Assembly (NCBI GenBank): GCA_019973155.2
Contig: BPQB01000036.1
Location: 1 to 64,000, forward strand
DNA: 64,000 nt
Reading direction: 5' to 3'
DNA from: Phanerochaete sordida
Lineage: Eukaryota > Basidiomycota > Agaricomycetes > Polyporales > Phanerochaetaceae
Part shown: one piece after another, positions 43,492-55,700 of the stretch
Layout of the letters: each line of letters starts with the position of its first letter
How positions within the stretch are numbered: the first letter of the stretch is position 1
Program-made: the position numbers and the translations under genes
The notes under the pieces: model-generated
The model's database searches: none
What the model saw: the letters and a program-made list of their open reading frames with translations, nothing else
Told to the model about the DNA's origin: nothing

Positions 43492-43979
43492 GGACCCTGC
43501 GGATCACATAGAGCTCGTATGTCCGTCTTTGCCGTAGTTTATTGGATGGCTGACCGAGTGTCGCTTCTGCAGATCTCATGCACATTTTCATCGCCCTCGG
43601 CGAACCACTCAAGCCATCCCACTGTTTCCCGCGAGCCCAGCTTATGCCGCACGGCCAAATTAGCATAATCGTCTTGCTTCACTTCTCTGCACCGTTATCT
43701 GGAGCTTGCGTTCTTTTCTCATCTTCGCACATCTGTCCTGCTTTTTCTCGTTCTGCCTCCTCAGTAATTCATATAGCCGTGCAGCATCTACTCGCTTTTC
43801 TCAATGTACTTCTTGTGTTGATCCATAGTCTTGTTTGTATCGTAGACGCAAGCTTTGCAATACTCATCATCTTGTCACACTGGCGTGCGAGGTGCAAAGC
43901 GATTCGCAGCAAAGATGGGATAAACGAGGCGATAACAGCAGTGAAGTAGAGTAGCGTTGCTCTAGAGCATACAGGTCGT
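43492..43979. other. Convergent spacer, no gene seen
   Basis: About 490 bp, T-rich on the plus strand near 43680-43860. It separates facing 3' ends of the Pro-rich protein and mL59 genes. Confidence 0.5.
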
Positions 43980-44614
43980 TTAGAACGGAAGCTTGCCTCC
44001 CTTTGCTGTGACTTTTGCTCGGCCCAGGGGGTTCGGTCTCCGGCGACGGTACACCTGCACGAGCCATGAGAACAGACATCGCAGCGCAAAAAGAAGAGCG
44101 CACGCACCGACTTGAACCTGCGGACCCTGCTTTTCATGCTCTTCAGCACCATCTTGCGCCGGAGCTCCCTTGTCGGCATCGTCCTCTGCCACCTGTGCCC
44201 CTTGAACATCCTCTTGCGGCCGGCATACAGCCTATTCCCGACATCGGCGCCCTTGACCGTCTTCTCGCGGAGCTTCCCCACCCAGCTCGTCGTGCGCGCC
44301 CACGTCGCCTCCTTGTTGCTCGGCTTCAGCCGCAGGCTCTTCGGCGTCGCGGCGACGGCGGCCTCGAGCGCCGCGCGCCCGAGCTTCGGGCCCGGCGGGA
44401 GCAGGTGCAGCGCGTTGCTCGCGCGCGCGGCCTTCACGAGCGCCGCCTGGCGCCGCCGCGAGTACTTCGGCGGCGCCCAGCGCCCCGTCGCCGCGTTCTT
44501 GTGCGGCACGAACGGGTTCGCGGCCTTCACGGGCAAGCCCGCCGCCGTCGGGTGCGCCTGCAGCGCCGCGGTGAGCTCGCGCGTGCGGAAGCGCGTGATG
44601 AGGCGCGTGGCCAT
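43980..44614 (-). CDS. Mitochondrial large-subunit ribosomal protein mL59 (MRPL25 type)
   Basis: Component of the fungal mitochondrial large ribosomal subunit. It starts MATRLITRFRTRELTAALQA, then has ANPFVPHKNAATGRWAPPKY, SRRRQAALVKAARA and LHLLPPGPK. This PFxPHKNxxTGRWxPPKYSxRRQAxLVK block is the family hallmark. RLYAGRKRMFKGHRWQRTMP, MVLKSMKSRVRRFKS follow, and after one intron (GTGCGT...GTGCAG) comes VYRRRRPNPLGRAKVTAKGG with a KLPF end. It is very basic, as expected for a ribosomal protein. The stop is at 43980-43982. Confidence 0.88.
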
Positions 44615-45114
44615 TCGCGCTGTCGTGGGGGTGTGGTGGGTGTGGTGGGTGGTGGTGTGGTGGGTGCGCGGGCGCGGGCGTGCGCGTGGTTCGAGGAGAA
44701 GAGCGGAGGGCGCTTTGGCGCCCGGAGGGCTTTCGACCTTGACCATCATCCGTGCGGTCTCGCTCGCTTCGTCTCACATCTTCGCCCAAACTCCTCGTAT
44801 CTGTCGTTCCGAAGATGCTGTTTGATGTATGAAGGCTGGACGATAATGAAGGGCTCATTTTATCGACACGCGAGACTATTGACTGTGGTCTCCCCCCTCA
44901 GTCGGTACGAATTTGAACAACGCTGGTCTTCGCACAAGCCTTGCAAGTTCTCTACGCCATCTCTGGCGACGGGCGAGCCGCATGCGAGAATTTTCGAGGT
45001 CACCGCCGCCCGGCAGGCGGCCAAAGGGCGCCTACAGGCGCGTCACCGTGATGGAGAGCTCCTCACCTCCGAGTGCAGCTCTTTCACCTACGATAACCTT
45101 GACACCTCAGGACC
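44615..45114. other. Divergent promoter region of mL59 and F-box genes
   Basis: 500 bp between outward-facing starts. The mL59 side has a G/T-rich simple run (GTGGTGGGTGTGGTGGGTGG near 44632-44670). No gene is seen. Confidence 0.5.
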
Positions 45115-47004
45115 ATGCCTACCAATCTCGACAAACTCTACGCGCTTCACTCGCAAGTATTCTCTGACGAGAAAAAGAAGAAGAAGAAAACATCCGCAAA
45201 GCCCGCCGCGACACAGAAGACGCGAAGGACGCGCCGTTCCGACAAAGCAGCTCCCAGCACTCACTCTCGACCGCGCGGCCACTTCCAGAACCTGCCCACC
45301 GAAACCGTCGTCCAGGTTCTCGAGTATCTTCCGGCGCAGGACGTCATCGTGTTCAGAGGGGTGCGTCCAAGCCAAATCAGGTATCGCTTGATGAGATGCT
45401 GACATGCGCCCCGCCAGGTCTGCGCCGCATTCCGCAACGTTGTCGACGGGTCGCTCGCGCTGCAGTACAAGATCGAATGCTTCGTCTCTGGCGTCGTCGA
45501 GGGCACGCTGGCCGCGCGCGACAGCCTCAAGGACCGGCTGGCCAGCGTGCGCGAGTGGCGCGAGGCGTGGAGGACGATGCGCTGGACGGACGAGCGCGAC
45601 GCCGGCGAGGTGCCCGAGTTCGCGATGTCCCACGCCTCCGGCTCCGTCTACGCCATCGGCGGGAACGCGCTGGACCCGGCGGAGGGCGACAAATCCATCG
45701 TCTTCCGCCAGCTCGGCTCGAAGCTCAGAGGGGTCCCGGCCAAGCAGTGGACCGTCGACGAGCTCCCGGAGTTTGACGCGTTCGCGATCGACCACGAGGA
45801 GGATCTTCTGGTCCTCGCTGTGCCGTGAGCTCCACTTATAATTTGGATAACGTAGTTGTGTGCTCACGATCCTGCAGGCAGGGGGACACAAAGGAACTCA
45901 ACATCCATTTTCTGTCAAGCACGACGGGACAGCCTCATCCCTCCGCCGCGCGGCCGATCTTGGCGTTAACCACGCATGAGACCATGGCCGATGAAACCGG
46001 GTTCTGGCTCTTCAGCGCGTTTGCTTGTGAAAGTCTGGTCGGGGTCACCGCGATATGTGACAATATGGCTATCGTGCACAACGAGGTGTGGATAGTCGAC
46101 TGGAAGCGGGATGAAGTCATCATGGTACGTCTCGGACCATCTTCATGAGGCTCGGCGGACGTGGACTTATTTGGACGCGCAGAATGCTCACGCAAAAACT
46201 GGGAAGAAGAATGTCGAGCCGCTCGACTTCCAGTTCTTCGACGAAAGACACCTGATCGTAACGTCTGCGGGAAAGAACATGGACGCGGTAATGCTTTTCG
46301 ACTGCTTAAACGTCCCGAATACCCGCACAGTATTCAAGGACATGGTGCCGCATGCACTTGTCGTCCTAGGCCTTCCGAAGCTAGCTCGCAAGGTGGAATA
46401 CTCGCTCAATTCGATCAGCTGCAAGCCACGCCGAAGCAGCGACCACAAATACCGAGACGCCGCTAAATTCCACCAGGCGGTGGATGCGCCCGCTGTCCTC
46501 GTCACCATGCATCTGCCGGACAAGCACGACGACGAGCGGCGCTTCGACCTCATCATCCCCGGCTCGGTCTGGCTGTCGTGCCTGCACGACGCCGAGAAGC
46601 AGGGCGTGCTCGTGCCCTGGGAGGATTGGGGCATGGAGAGCCGGCTCTTCGACGCGAGCGACGCCGTGGCGGGGCAGGTCGTCGGCACGCGCTACCTCAC
46701 GTCCGAGCCGTTCATGACGCGCGAGTCGCGCTCGGGCATGCGCGCGCAGTACGACAACCTCGTCGTCTACGACTTTGCGCCCGTCCCGCGGCTCATGCAC
46801 GCCCTCGCGACCGAGGGCGAGGAGGCCGAGGTCTGCGTCTTCACGCACGTCGTCGAGGACCGCGCCGTCTGGGCGCAGCCCGTGCGCACTGCGGCGCCGT
46901 TCCGCCGGTACGAGGTTCCTGCGTCGGTCGCGGACGACGGCGGCTCGGTCACCCTTGTCGAGGATGGGCTATTTGCTCGGAATAGGTTCGAGCTTGGAGA
47001 GTAG
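45115..47004 (+). CDS. F-box protein
   Basis: Probably a substrate adaptor for an SCF ubiquitin ligase. Four exons are joined by GT-AG introns. A Lys-rich leader (DEKKKKKKTSAKPA, TRRTRRSDKAAPS) is followed by the F-box: FQNLPTETVVQVLEYLPAQD, VIVFRG, then VCAAFRNVVDGSLALQYKIE across the first intron. The remaining roughly 420 residues (ASVREWREAWRTMRW, SGSVYAIGGNAL, FFDERHLIVTSAGKNMDAV, DNLVVYDFAPVPR) have the look of an irregular beta-rich domain common in basidiomycete F-box expansions. I see no canonical WD40 or Leu-rich repeats. A decayed fragment of a relative follows at 47.34 kb. Confidence 0.82.
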
Positions 47005-47339
47005 GTCGTTTTGTGGATCTATGTTGACGCAGATGCTCATGATGATTCTGCTGCAGGCTGAAGGCGAACTCCATTTGATGTCGCCGACGACAGACGACTC
47101 ATTTGCTTACATCACTACGCACACACATTTAATGCTACTTTGAAATAGATCTTGGTGCCACTCTCTGTATACCGCGATGCATTCGAATGCACTCTTGAAC
47201 ATGCCCGCCAGGACGCCATGCCTGCAAATTGCAACACAATTCGCGTCCATCGCGCGCGAGTCTTCCTCGAGAAGCACACGAAGGCTCTCAAGAGGCCTGC
47301 TGTCAGCCATGGCACGCGTTCTTCCCGCAGAGTAGCATC

Positions 47340-47545
47340 ATGGACTCGTCGTCTGCACCTGGGACGTCTTTCCGCACTGGACGCTGTCGTATTACGAAGG
47401 GCACGTTCTACCAAGTAGACGACGCAAGGTCGCGATGCTCACCGGATGCGTACCGACAGATCTGCCGCGCCTTCCGCGTCGTCGTCTATTGGGCCCTCAT
47501 GCTCCAGTTCAAGACTGAATGACTTGTCGCTGGTGTCTTTGAACA
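47340..47545 (+). pseudogene. F-box gene fragment, decayed
   Basis: Two frames align with the upstream F-box gene. LHLGRLSALDAVVLRRA corresponds to QVLEYLPAQDVIVFRG, and ICRAFRVVVYWALMLQFKTE corresponds to VCAAFRNVVDGSLALQYKIE. The next codon is TGA, where the intact gene has TGC (Cys), and LVAGVFEH matches FVSGVVEG. The rest of the gene is absent. Confidence 0.7.
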
Positions 47546-47895
47546 TCCAACTAGCTCACACGCTTTACAGGCAGCGCCAAGTCTGGGACCGGTGGTGTAC
47601 GAAGGTACATATGCAATCAGTGGATCGTAGAAGGGGGAGTCTTACTTACGCCCACCAATGATTCGCGGCCAAATTCAGCACTGTATTATGCAATAGGTAA
47701 GTAGAAAGCTCGCAGCTCGCTCTCCTTCGTCTCGGTGCGTCGTACGAGCGTCTGCCAAAGCCTTCGTGGCGTCCGGCTCGTCGGATCAACAGGCTGGCAA
47801 AACGAACCAACGGAATATGTCTGCTCGTTCCTCTCTTCCTCCTCGACCTTTTTATCCGGCTCGGTATCGCCACACTCTACATTGCCTCAGGCGAG
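47546..47895. other. Upstream region of the first MYND gene
   Basis: 350 bp with no gene seen. A TTTTTATCCGG word lies about 45 bp before the start at 47896. Confidence 0.45.
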
Positions 47896-49181
47896 ATGAA
47901 GACGTGTCGGAACTGCAAGGAGTCCATTAGAGACAGTCAAGGAAAGACCTGCTCGCGGTGTCGGTCAGTTCTTTTGGTCGACTGCCTAGCCGTTTGCGCG
48001 ACTACTAACAACCAACGCGTATAGCAATGACATTTACTGCGTAAGCTAGACCGCCCTCTCCTCTTTTTATAGCACTCAATAGCTGCGCAGTCCAGGGAGT
48101 GTCAAGTCGCCGCCTGGCCGAAGCACAAGGCCCTTTGCTTCAAGTGGGACGAGATTCCGTGGGTTCCGGATAATCTTAGACTGGACGACCCAGAGCAAGG
48201 TTTAGGCTATGCAATGGACATGAAGATCAACGAGGAGTTTCAAAAGTGGATGACGCGCTGGGAGCGTGTGCTGGATAAGTTTACTGTCGCTGGGTTTGAT
48301 CTCGCGAACCAACCGAATCCGGCCGAGCATGGGCGGACGCACTGGTGAGCTGCATTCCACCGGATCCGATACCCAGAACTAAAAGATGTACAGTATTGCT
48401 ATCTATGTTGCCCCCAACCGCGAAGTCAAAGCCGGACGCCGTTCCAATCTCTTCAAAGTGCGCACACCTCCCTCTGCTGGTAGCACTACTGATTCGGTCC
48501 GCCCTGAACCTTCAGGTTGTCAAGGGCGAGGTGCACACCGTTGCCGAGATGCGGACTGAGTATAAGACGCACCACGCGGCGGCCGACTGGGCGCGGCTCG
48601 AGCGGCTGGGCACGATCCCGACGACGCTCGTCATCCGCCTCGACTTCGCCGGCGAGCCGCGCACGGGCATGTGGGTCGGCGAGAACGTGCAGAACCGGCG
48701 CGAGATCCTCGAGATCTCCGCGCGCCTCCCGAAGACGCTGAGCGCGTACATCGCCGCGACGTGGGTCGACTGGCTCGCGCACATCGTCGCGACGCGCAAC
48801 TGCAACGACTTCACCGGCGCGACGGACGCGCTCTCCGAGGCCAAGTACCAAAAGCTGTATGTCGGCATCGGCAAGCGGCGCGCGGCGCGTCTGGGCACGA
48901 GGTGCGTGCCGCGTGGATGCTGCAGGAATTGATTGCTGACGGAGCGCAGGTTCGAGAAGGACTCAGACGACCAGGCGCTCTTCTGGTCGCAGCCGTTCTT
49001 CCGCCAGATGCTTGGCCTGCGTTCGCAGACTTGGAGTGAGGAGCATCTCATGCGGATAACTATGGAGGAACCAGACGAATTCTTTCGCGTCTTTGGGCGC
49101 GTGAACGCCGAAGGCGAACTCGTAGAAGTGGCCGACGAAGCCGAGTCTGACTGGGAGGACATCGACGAGCTGGATTCATAA
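47896..49181 (+). CDS. MYND zinc-finger protein 1
   Basis: The MYND domain is a two-zinc protein-interaction module. It is split over three exons here. MKTCRNCKESI and KTCSRCR give the first Cys pairs, NDIYC follows, and SRECQVAAWPKHKALC supplies the Cys-x7-His-x3-Cys end. Downstream are a helical linker (MKINEEFQKWMTRWERVLDK), a short strand segment spliced across introns (THCIAIYVAPN), ATWVDWLAHIVATRNCNDFT and ALFWSQPFFRQMLGLRSQTW, with an acidic C-terminus (DEAESDWEDIDELDS). No SET domain is present, so this is not a SMYD methyltransferase. It is a tandem paralogue of the next gene, with matching blocks through the body. Confidence 0.82.
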
Positions 49182-49449
49182 CGCTGATGAGTGGCTTCGG
49201 ACGTTAAGTGCTGCTTTGTTCGAACGTGGTTCGGCGCCAATATGACAATGGATTGGTAACATATGGCCACCTCGTTGCCGTCGTGACCTGAGCCTGGATG
49301 ATTTACTAGCCTGTGGCCACGACGAGTGGCCCGCACACCAAAGAGCTTATAAGGGACCCTCCTCTCACAGCACAGGTCAACTCGTGATCCTTCCCTACTT
49401 CTTTGACCCACCACCGTGACAGTACTCACTCTTTGTCAAGAAACCGAAT

Positions 49450-50806
49450 ATGCGCATCTGCAGGTCCTGTTGGAAGGTGCTTCCGGCAAAGGAGGTGAAA
49501 GTATGCTCACGCTGCAAGTACGTGGTCTTGTTCGTGCTCAGTTCAGCATACTTACAAGTGTCATTCTATAGGATGATGACCTATTGCGTACGTGTTCCTC
49601 CAGATGCTCAAGACCGCCACTTACTGATTTATTGCAGTCCAAAGAATGCCAGGTCGCGTGCTGGCCTTTGCACAAGGCGATGTGCGTGCACACCCGGAAC
49701 CACTTCGACGCAAGAGCAAATGGTGCAGATAAAGACCCGGAGTTCGCTGCGCGAAAAATCAAAGTCAAACGAGAGTTCGTCAAGTGGCATAATCGCTGGA
49801 GCGTGATGCTGGACAACTTCAGCGATGCATGTATGGATCTAGCTAACCGAGCGGATCCCAGACAGTACTACCTTGATCACTGGTACGCCTGCGGTTCTCG
49901 GTTTCACTCGATGCTCACAGAGTGCGCAGTATGGTGGTTCTGGTCACTCCCAATCCCGAGGGCTCGCACGGCCACAATGCGTTCAAGGTACGCTCTGCAA
50001 AAGTCACCCTCCGCCACGTCTAGCTCACACACGCGCGGTCGCAGATGTGGGACAGCAGCATCTGGCCGTCGAGCGAGGCACGCAACGCGCTGCCCCCGAA
50101 CCTCCCGCAGGACCACGCAGAAGGCTGGTCGCCGTCGGTCGCCGTGTTCGTCCACGAGGGCGCGAGCACCGACACGCGGGTTCTCGCAGGGCACGTCCTG
50201 ACGGTGAGCGTGGACGAGAAGACGCGGCGCGCGACGTCGGCCGCGGCCCTCCCGCCGCTCGTCACGCACGCGGCCGCGGCGACCTGGAGCCAGTGGCTCA
50301 TGCAGCTCCTCAACACGTGCCGCCCCGAGCGGTTCTCTGGCGGGACGGGCTCGGTCGCGTCCGCGGACTTCGCGGCGCTCTTCCGGCGCGTGCAGGCCAC
50401 CCGCGCGGCCAGTGTGCAGTTCGCGTCCGTGCTTCGGTGGCCGCGCAACCTGGGCGACCCGCGCGGCGAGGACGGCCTCCGGCAGGCATGGCTCGCCGAG
50501 ATCGACGCGCTGCGCCCTGGCAAGGGTGTGCTGGTTCCGACGGTGTGCGCCGCGCACCTCGCAACCAATTGGAAGGCGATGGCGAGGTATGTCATGCTCT
50601 ACCTCGCGCGGCACCCCGAGCAGGACGGGCTGCTGTTCCTATCGGCGATTTTCATGCGGCCCATGATGCGCGTGCGCGGCCTTTGGAACGAGGAGTTCGT
50701 CGCGATCGCGGGTGCGGAGCACTTCGATCCACTGCGCCTGCCGCACTATGATGAGTTCTTCGGGATACTAGACGGAGTTGACGGCCCTCTGCAAGTGCAA
50801 TCGTAA
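49450..50806 (+). CDS. MYND zinc-finger protein 2
   Basis: Tandem paralogue of the preceding gene, same strand, 268 bp downstream, with its own TATAA-like word at 49348. It starts MRICRSCWKVLPAKEVKVCS and the MYND is again split over tiny exons (CSRCK, MMTYC, SKECQVACWPLHKAMC). The shared body includes KREFVKWHNRWSVMLDNFSD, CMVVLVTPNPEGSHGHNAFK (matching CIAIYVAPN...NLFK), and ATWSQWLMQLLNTCRPERFS, which aligns with ATWVDWLAHIVATRNCNDFT of paralogue 1. The C-terminal part (VLRWPRNLGDP, ARYVMLYLARHPEQDGLLFL) is unlike paralogue 1, so the two have diverged in the presumed functional half. No catalytic motif is recognised. Confidence 0.8.
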
Positions 50807-50897
50807 GCATGGTCGCGAAGCTGTGCAGTTCAGTCACTGTGATCACCGTTTCCTACAAAGATCCGATATTTATATGTACATGTCACCATGCAATATG

Positions 50898-51932
50898 TTA
50901 CACGAGACCCTTCGCGAACGAGAAGATCCACCCCAAGACCTCCTCCGGAGCGTCGAGGAAAGGCGCATGAGACCCACCCGCGAGAACCTCGACTCTAGCA
51001 CTCGCGGATACTCCCTTCACCACGCCCTTGAACTTTTGAGAGTCCAACATGGCGTCCTTTTCACCCAAGATCACGAGGAACGGGAATCCAGCCTTCCCAG
51101 CCGCGACCGTGCTTGTGGAGTCGTGCGGTCGGGTCGAGAGGTGCTGCCGCTGCACCGCATGGGTGAACCACGACGTGCCGAAGATGCGGCTGCGCGTTTC
51201 CCAGGTCACGGCGAGGTTGTCGTCGGCAAAGTCGGTGCCGTGCTCGAGCGCGCGCGCGGTTTCCTCCAGGAAGTTCGGGGAGGGCGAGGCGCTGCGGAGG
51301 AGGATGACGCGGCTCAGCGCGACGCTTGTGAGCTCGACCGTGGCAACGTCCGTGGAGAAGAGGCCGGCGCGCAGAGCCCCGACGACGGGGTTGAAGGCGG
51401 CGATGAAGTCGGGCGTGAAGCACGGGAAGCTCGAGATGCACGCGGCGCCGGAAAGCGTGCCTGCCGGGAGATACGTCAGGATGTCGTTGACTGTAAGTGC
51501 ACCCATGCTCCTGCAAGTAGGTGATATGTGAGCGGCGGGTAGACAGAGACGAAGCATGGAAGAGATGGATACCGACCATCCGACTAGGACAGGCTTCTGC
51601 AGATGGAAAGCTTGTGCCACGGCCGCAAAGTCCTCCGCGAATCTCTTCGACGCGTAAGAGTCTGCGGAAGTGGGCTTGCCGCTCCTGCCTGCACCACGCA
51701 GGTCATAACGAACCTACTTATTGCGTTAGCTAACCTCCCCATCCGCGAGCCGAGCAACATTCACTAGGAAGAATTCGGAGGTGTTCTCCGCCTTGGTGAA
51801 GATGTCGTTGAAGACCGTGTTGTCCGAGGAGAACCCATGCACGAATACCAGCGCGGTATTGGAAGCGTTGCCTTGGGCACTGGCGTAGATGCGCGTGCCA
51901 TCGGCGGACTGTACGAACTTGGACTGTGACAT
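50898..51932 (-). CDS. Alpha/beta-hydrolase fold enzyme
   Basis: It starts MSQSKFVQSADGTRIYASAQ, with the oxyanion-strand motif VFVHGFSSDN, then VRYDLRGAGRSGKP after an intron. The nucleophile elbow reads GWSMGA, but its Trp codon is split by an intron (TG, then G after the CAG acceptor near 51528). The acid is probably the Asp in LVILGEKDAML, and the catalytic His is in AGGSHAPFLDAPEEVL near the C-terminus. Length, about 290 residues, suits a soluble single-domain hydrolase (epoxide hydrolase, haloperoxidase or esterase relatives). There is no signal peptide. The substrate cannot be inferred. It is divergent from the myosin gene. Confidence 0.85.
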
Positions 51933-52742
51933 GCTCGTGTCTGTGGGTTACCTGGTCAGTCGTCAAGCGCATCGATCTTTATACGCTGCCCTCGGGATGA
52001 TTTACCGTGAAGCGCTATCGGTCGTTTCACTGCTGAGTCCACGAAGGCGCATCATCCAAGCAGCGCCAGTCAGCAGCAACGGCCAATGATGCCGCGAATG
52101 AGCGTGATAGTAAGATTGACCTAACTGCTACAAGCTGTTCTAGAGACCACCTGTAACGATAAGCGTGTAGATGGAACAAGTTCGTACAGCTTTGAGCAGG
52201 ATCAGCACCGACTTCATCACTCACAGCGTAATTGACATGACCTGCGGCCTCATCACGGTTACCGACGGCCCTGCGCACTCCTGCGCAGTGCGTTTGGAGG
52301 CCTGAAGCTCCATGATCAGTTTCAAGAATGCAAAAAGCGACCACGATGCACATCATGCCATGATCACGGAGGAAGGTGGACAAACCTCGAGCTCGACGGC
52401 ACGAAGTAAAAGGACAAGAGCGGAATCGAAAGGACGACCAGCGCGTCACGCCTAACGCGCATCATCAGGGCAGTGACTGGTTGAATCGGATGTCACGCGC
52501 CTTACGGGTCTCATTTCGTCCGTCTCCCCGCTGGGAGCAATATCCCGCCCATTTCTTCCCATTTTTCCCTCGTTTGCGGCGAGGCTGCCGTAGACGCCAC
52601 GGAACACTGTACAGAGCTACGACTTGTCACGAATTATACCCACCAACCTCTGGACCTACACGATCGTTCAACCGAGACCAGCGAACCGACGCGCGCGCAT
52701 ACGCAATAGTGACCCAGTACCGATACCCTTTGAGCCTCTGCG
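51933..52742. other. Divergent promoter region of hydrolase and myosin genes
   Basis: About 810 bp without a gene that I can see. It separates outward-facing starts. Confidence 0.5.
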
Positions 52743-55700
52743 ATGCCTTCGCCACGGCCGTCGCAGGGCGCAGAAGCGGCGCGAGCAGCGGCGCTGCAAG
52801 CCGAGTTTAACGAGAAGAAGTGGGTCTGGGTTCCCGATGACAAGGACGGATACCTGGCCGGATGGGTGGTCAAAGAGGAAGACGACACGGGGGACGTGGT
52901 TATGGCTGCGGGAGGAGAAGTGCGTAATGCGCCACCTCTGTATACATAATAGGGCTATTAACTGGAATAACTAGATCCGGAGACTACCACTGTACGCACT
53001 GTCGAAGATGAATCCTCCGAAATTCGACAGAGTAGACGATATCGCGGACTTGACATTCCTCAATGAAGCCAGCGTGGTGCACAATCTGAGACTTCGCTAC
53101 GGGTCTGGAGCCATCTATGTGGGTCTTGCCCTGTGTACATTCTCCTTTGAATACAGTTTGACCTTAAACGTGCAGACATACTCCGGACTCTTCTTGGTAG
53201 CCATAAATCCGTACCAGGCCCTTCCCCTGTACTCCGATGCCATTGTACAGCAGTACCGAGGCAAACGTCGCGACGAGAATCCGCCGCACATCTTCGCCAT
53301 CGCTGAACGCGCATGGGTGAACATGGGTGAGGAGCGGGAGAACCAGAGCATCCTAATCACGTACGTGACGCGTTTACGCGCTTCGCGTCGTATCTAATAG
53401 ACCGCAGCGGAGAATCCGGTGCAGGCAAGACTGAAAGCACGAAGAAGGTCATCCAGTACCTCGCCGCGATTGCTACCGACACATACGCGCCCGACACACA
53501 GTCCCATTCGCAATCACCTTCGCTCAGCCATTCCAACTCGTTCACTTCAAGTATGCCCACCACGGGCCTCCCACGGAACGCCTCCTTCCGCACGAGTACT
53601 CTCGGACATGCCAAGTCTCCTTCCGTCGCGTCTGCGTCGGGCAGCATACAGCTCGCGTCGAAGAGCCGTCTTGGTCTGCTCGAGCGCCAGATTCTCCAGG
53701 CCAACCCCATCCTCGAGGCGTTCGGTAACGCGCAAACGCAGCGCAACAACAATTCCAGTCGCTTCGGAAAGTTCATCCGGATAAGCTTCGCGCCCGACGG
53801 CAGCATCGCTGGCGCGAACGTCGACTGGTACTTGCTCGAGAAGAGCAGAGTCGTCGTCCGCAGCGAGGCAGAACGGAGCTTCCACGTGTTCTACCAGCTC
53901 ATGGAAGCCGGTGGTAGCCTCAAGGGTCAGTCGGTGATCGCGGGCTCGTTGCGTCTAGGGCTGATCAGTTATCTCAGAATCACTGCTACTGGACGGCAGC
54001 ATAGAGGACTATGAGTATCTGAACAAGAGCAGACGTGAGGTAGACGGCATCGACGACCGTGAAGAGTGGGGCCTGCTCAAGAACGCTCTGGATGTCGTTG
54101 GCTTCACACCGCAGGAGCAGCTCGACCTGTTCCGGATCGTCGCCGCAGTCCTTCATATTGGCAATATAACAATCACTGGGACGCGCTCGGACGACGCGCT
54201 CATGCCGGACCCGTCGCAAGCGGAACGCGCTTGCCATCTCCTTGGCATCCCAGTTTCTGAGTTCACGAAGGCTGTGCTCCGTCCGCGAGTCCTTGCTGGT
54301 AGGGAATGGGTCACGCAGGCGCGTACGCGCCAGCAGGCCGTTGATGAGCTCGCGGCGCTATGCAAGACGCTCTACGAGAAGTCCTTCGGCATGCTTGTCG
54401 ACAGGATCAACCGCGCTCTGGATCGGCCCTCGTCCAAGTCGACGTTCATCGGTGTGCTGGATATAGCCGGTTTCGAGATCTTCGAGGTGAACGGCTATGA
54501 GCAGCTACTCATCAACTACACGAACGAGAAGCTCCAGCAGTTCTTCAACCACCATATGTTCGTGCTTGAGCAAGAGGAGTACGCGCGCGAGGGCATCGAA
54601 TGGGACTACGTCAACTTCGGGCTCGACCTCCAGCCGACGATCGACCTCATCGAGACGAGCGGCAACGCGATCGGCATCCTCAGCCTGCTCGATGAAGAGT
54701 GTATCATGCCGAAAGCGACAGACCTCACGTTCACGAACAAGCTGCACTCGCTCTGGGCGTCCGAAGGGTCGGTCGGGGAGGACGAGCACCCGGGCAAGCT
54801 CAAGTACGAGCCGACGCGTTTCGAGCAGGGCTTCCTCGTGAACCACTACGCTGGCCGCGTCGAGTACCGCACTGACGGTTGGCTCGAGAAGAACAAGGAC
54901 CCGCTCAACGACAACCTCACGCGCGTGCTCGCGGGCTCCGCCGAGAAGTACGTCGCGTCGCTCTTTTCGGACTACGGCGACGCGCCGGGCATCGTCGCGA
55001 GCCACGCGACCGCGTTCGGCACGCAGGGCAAGAAGCGCGTGACGAAGAAGGGCGCGTTCAGGACCGTGGGGCAGCGCCACAAGGAGCAGCTCGCGAGTCT
55101 CATGGGCCAGCTGCAAGCAACACAGCCACATTTCGTGCGCTGTATCGTGCCGAACACCATGAAGAAGCCTGGTAGAGTCGACGTCCCTCTCGTGCTCGAC
55201 CAGCTCCGGTGTAACGGTGTCCTCGAGGGTATCCGTATCGCTCGCCTTGGTTATCCTAATCGCCTGCCCTTCGTGGAGTTCCGCCAACGGTACGAGGTGC
55301 TCACGCCTGGCGTCATTCCTCGCGGCTACATGGATGGCCGCAAGGCCTGCCTACGTATGGTCGACGCACTCGAGCTCGACAAGTCGCGATTCAAGATCGG
55401 CACGTCGAAGATTTTCTTCAAAGCCGGCGAGCTCGCTGAGCTCGAAGAACGGCGTGACGCGCTCCTCTTCGACGTCTTCTCCCGACTTCAGGCGGCCGCT
55501 CGCAGGTGGACGGCGCGGCGACAGATGAAGAAAGTGCTGAACCGCGCGGTCGCGATCCGCACGATCCAGCGGAACGCGCGTGTGTACGGCGAGCTGCGCG
55601 ACTGGCCGTGGTGGCAGCTCTACACGAAGGTCCGCCCGCTCCTCGCCGCGACGCGCAACGACGAGGAGCTCCGCCGCAAGGAGATGGAGCTCGCGATCGC

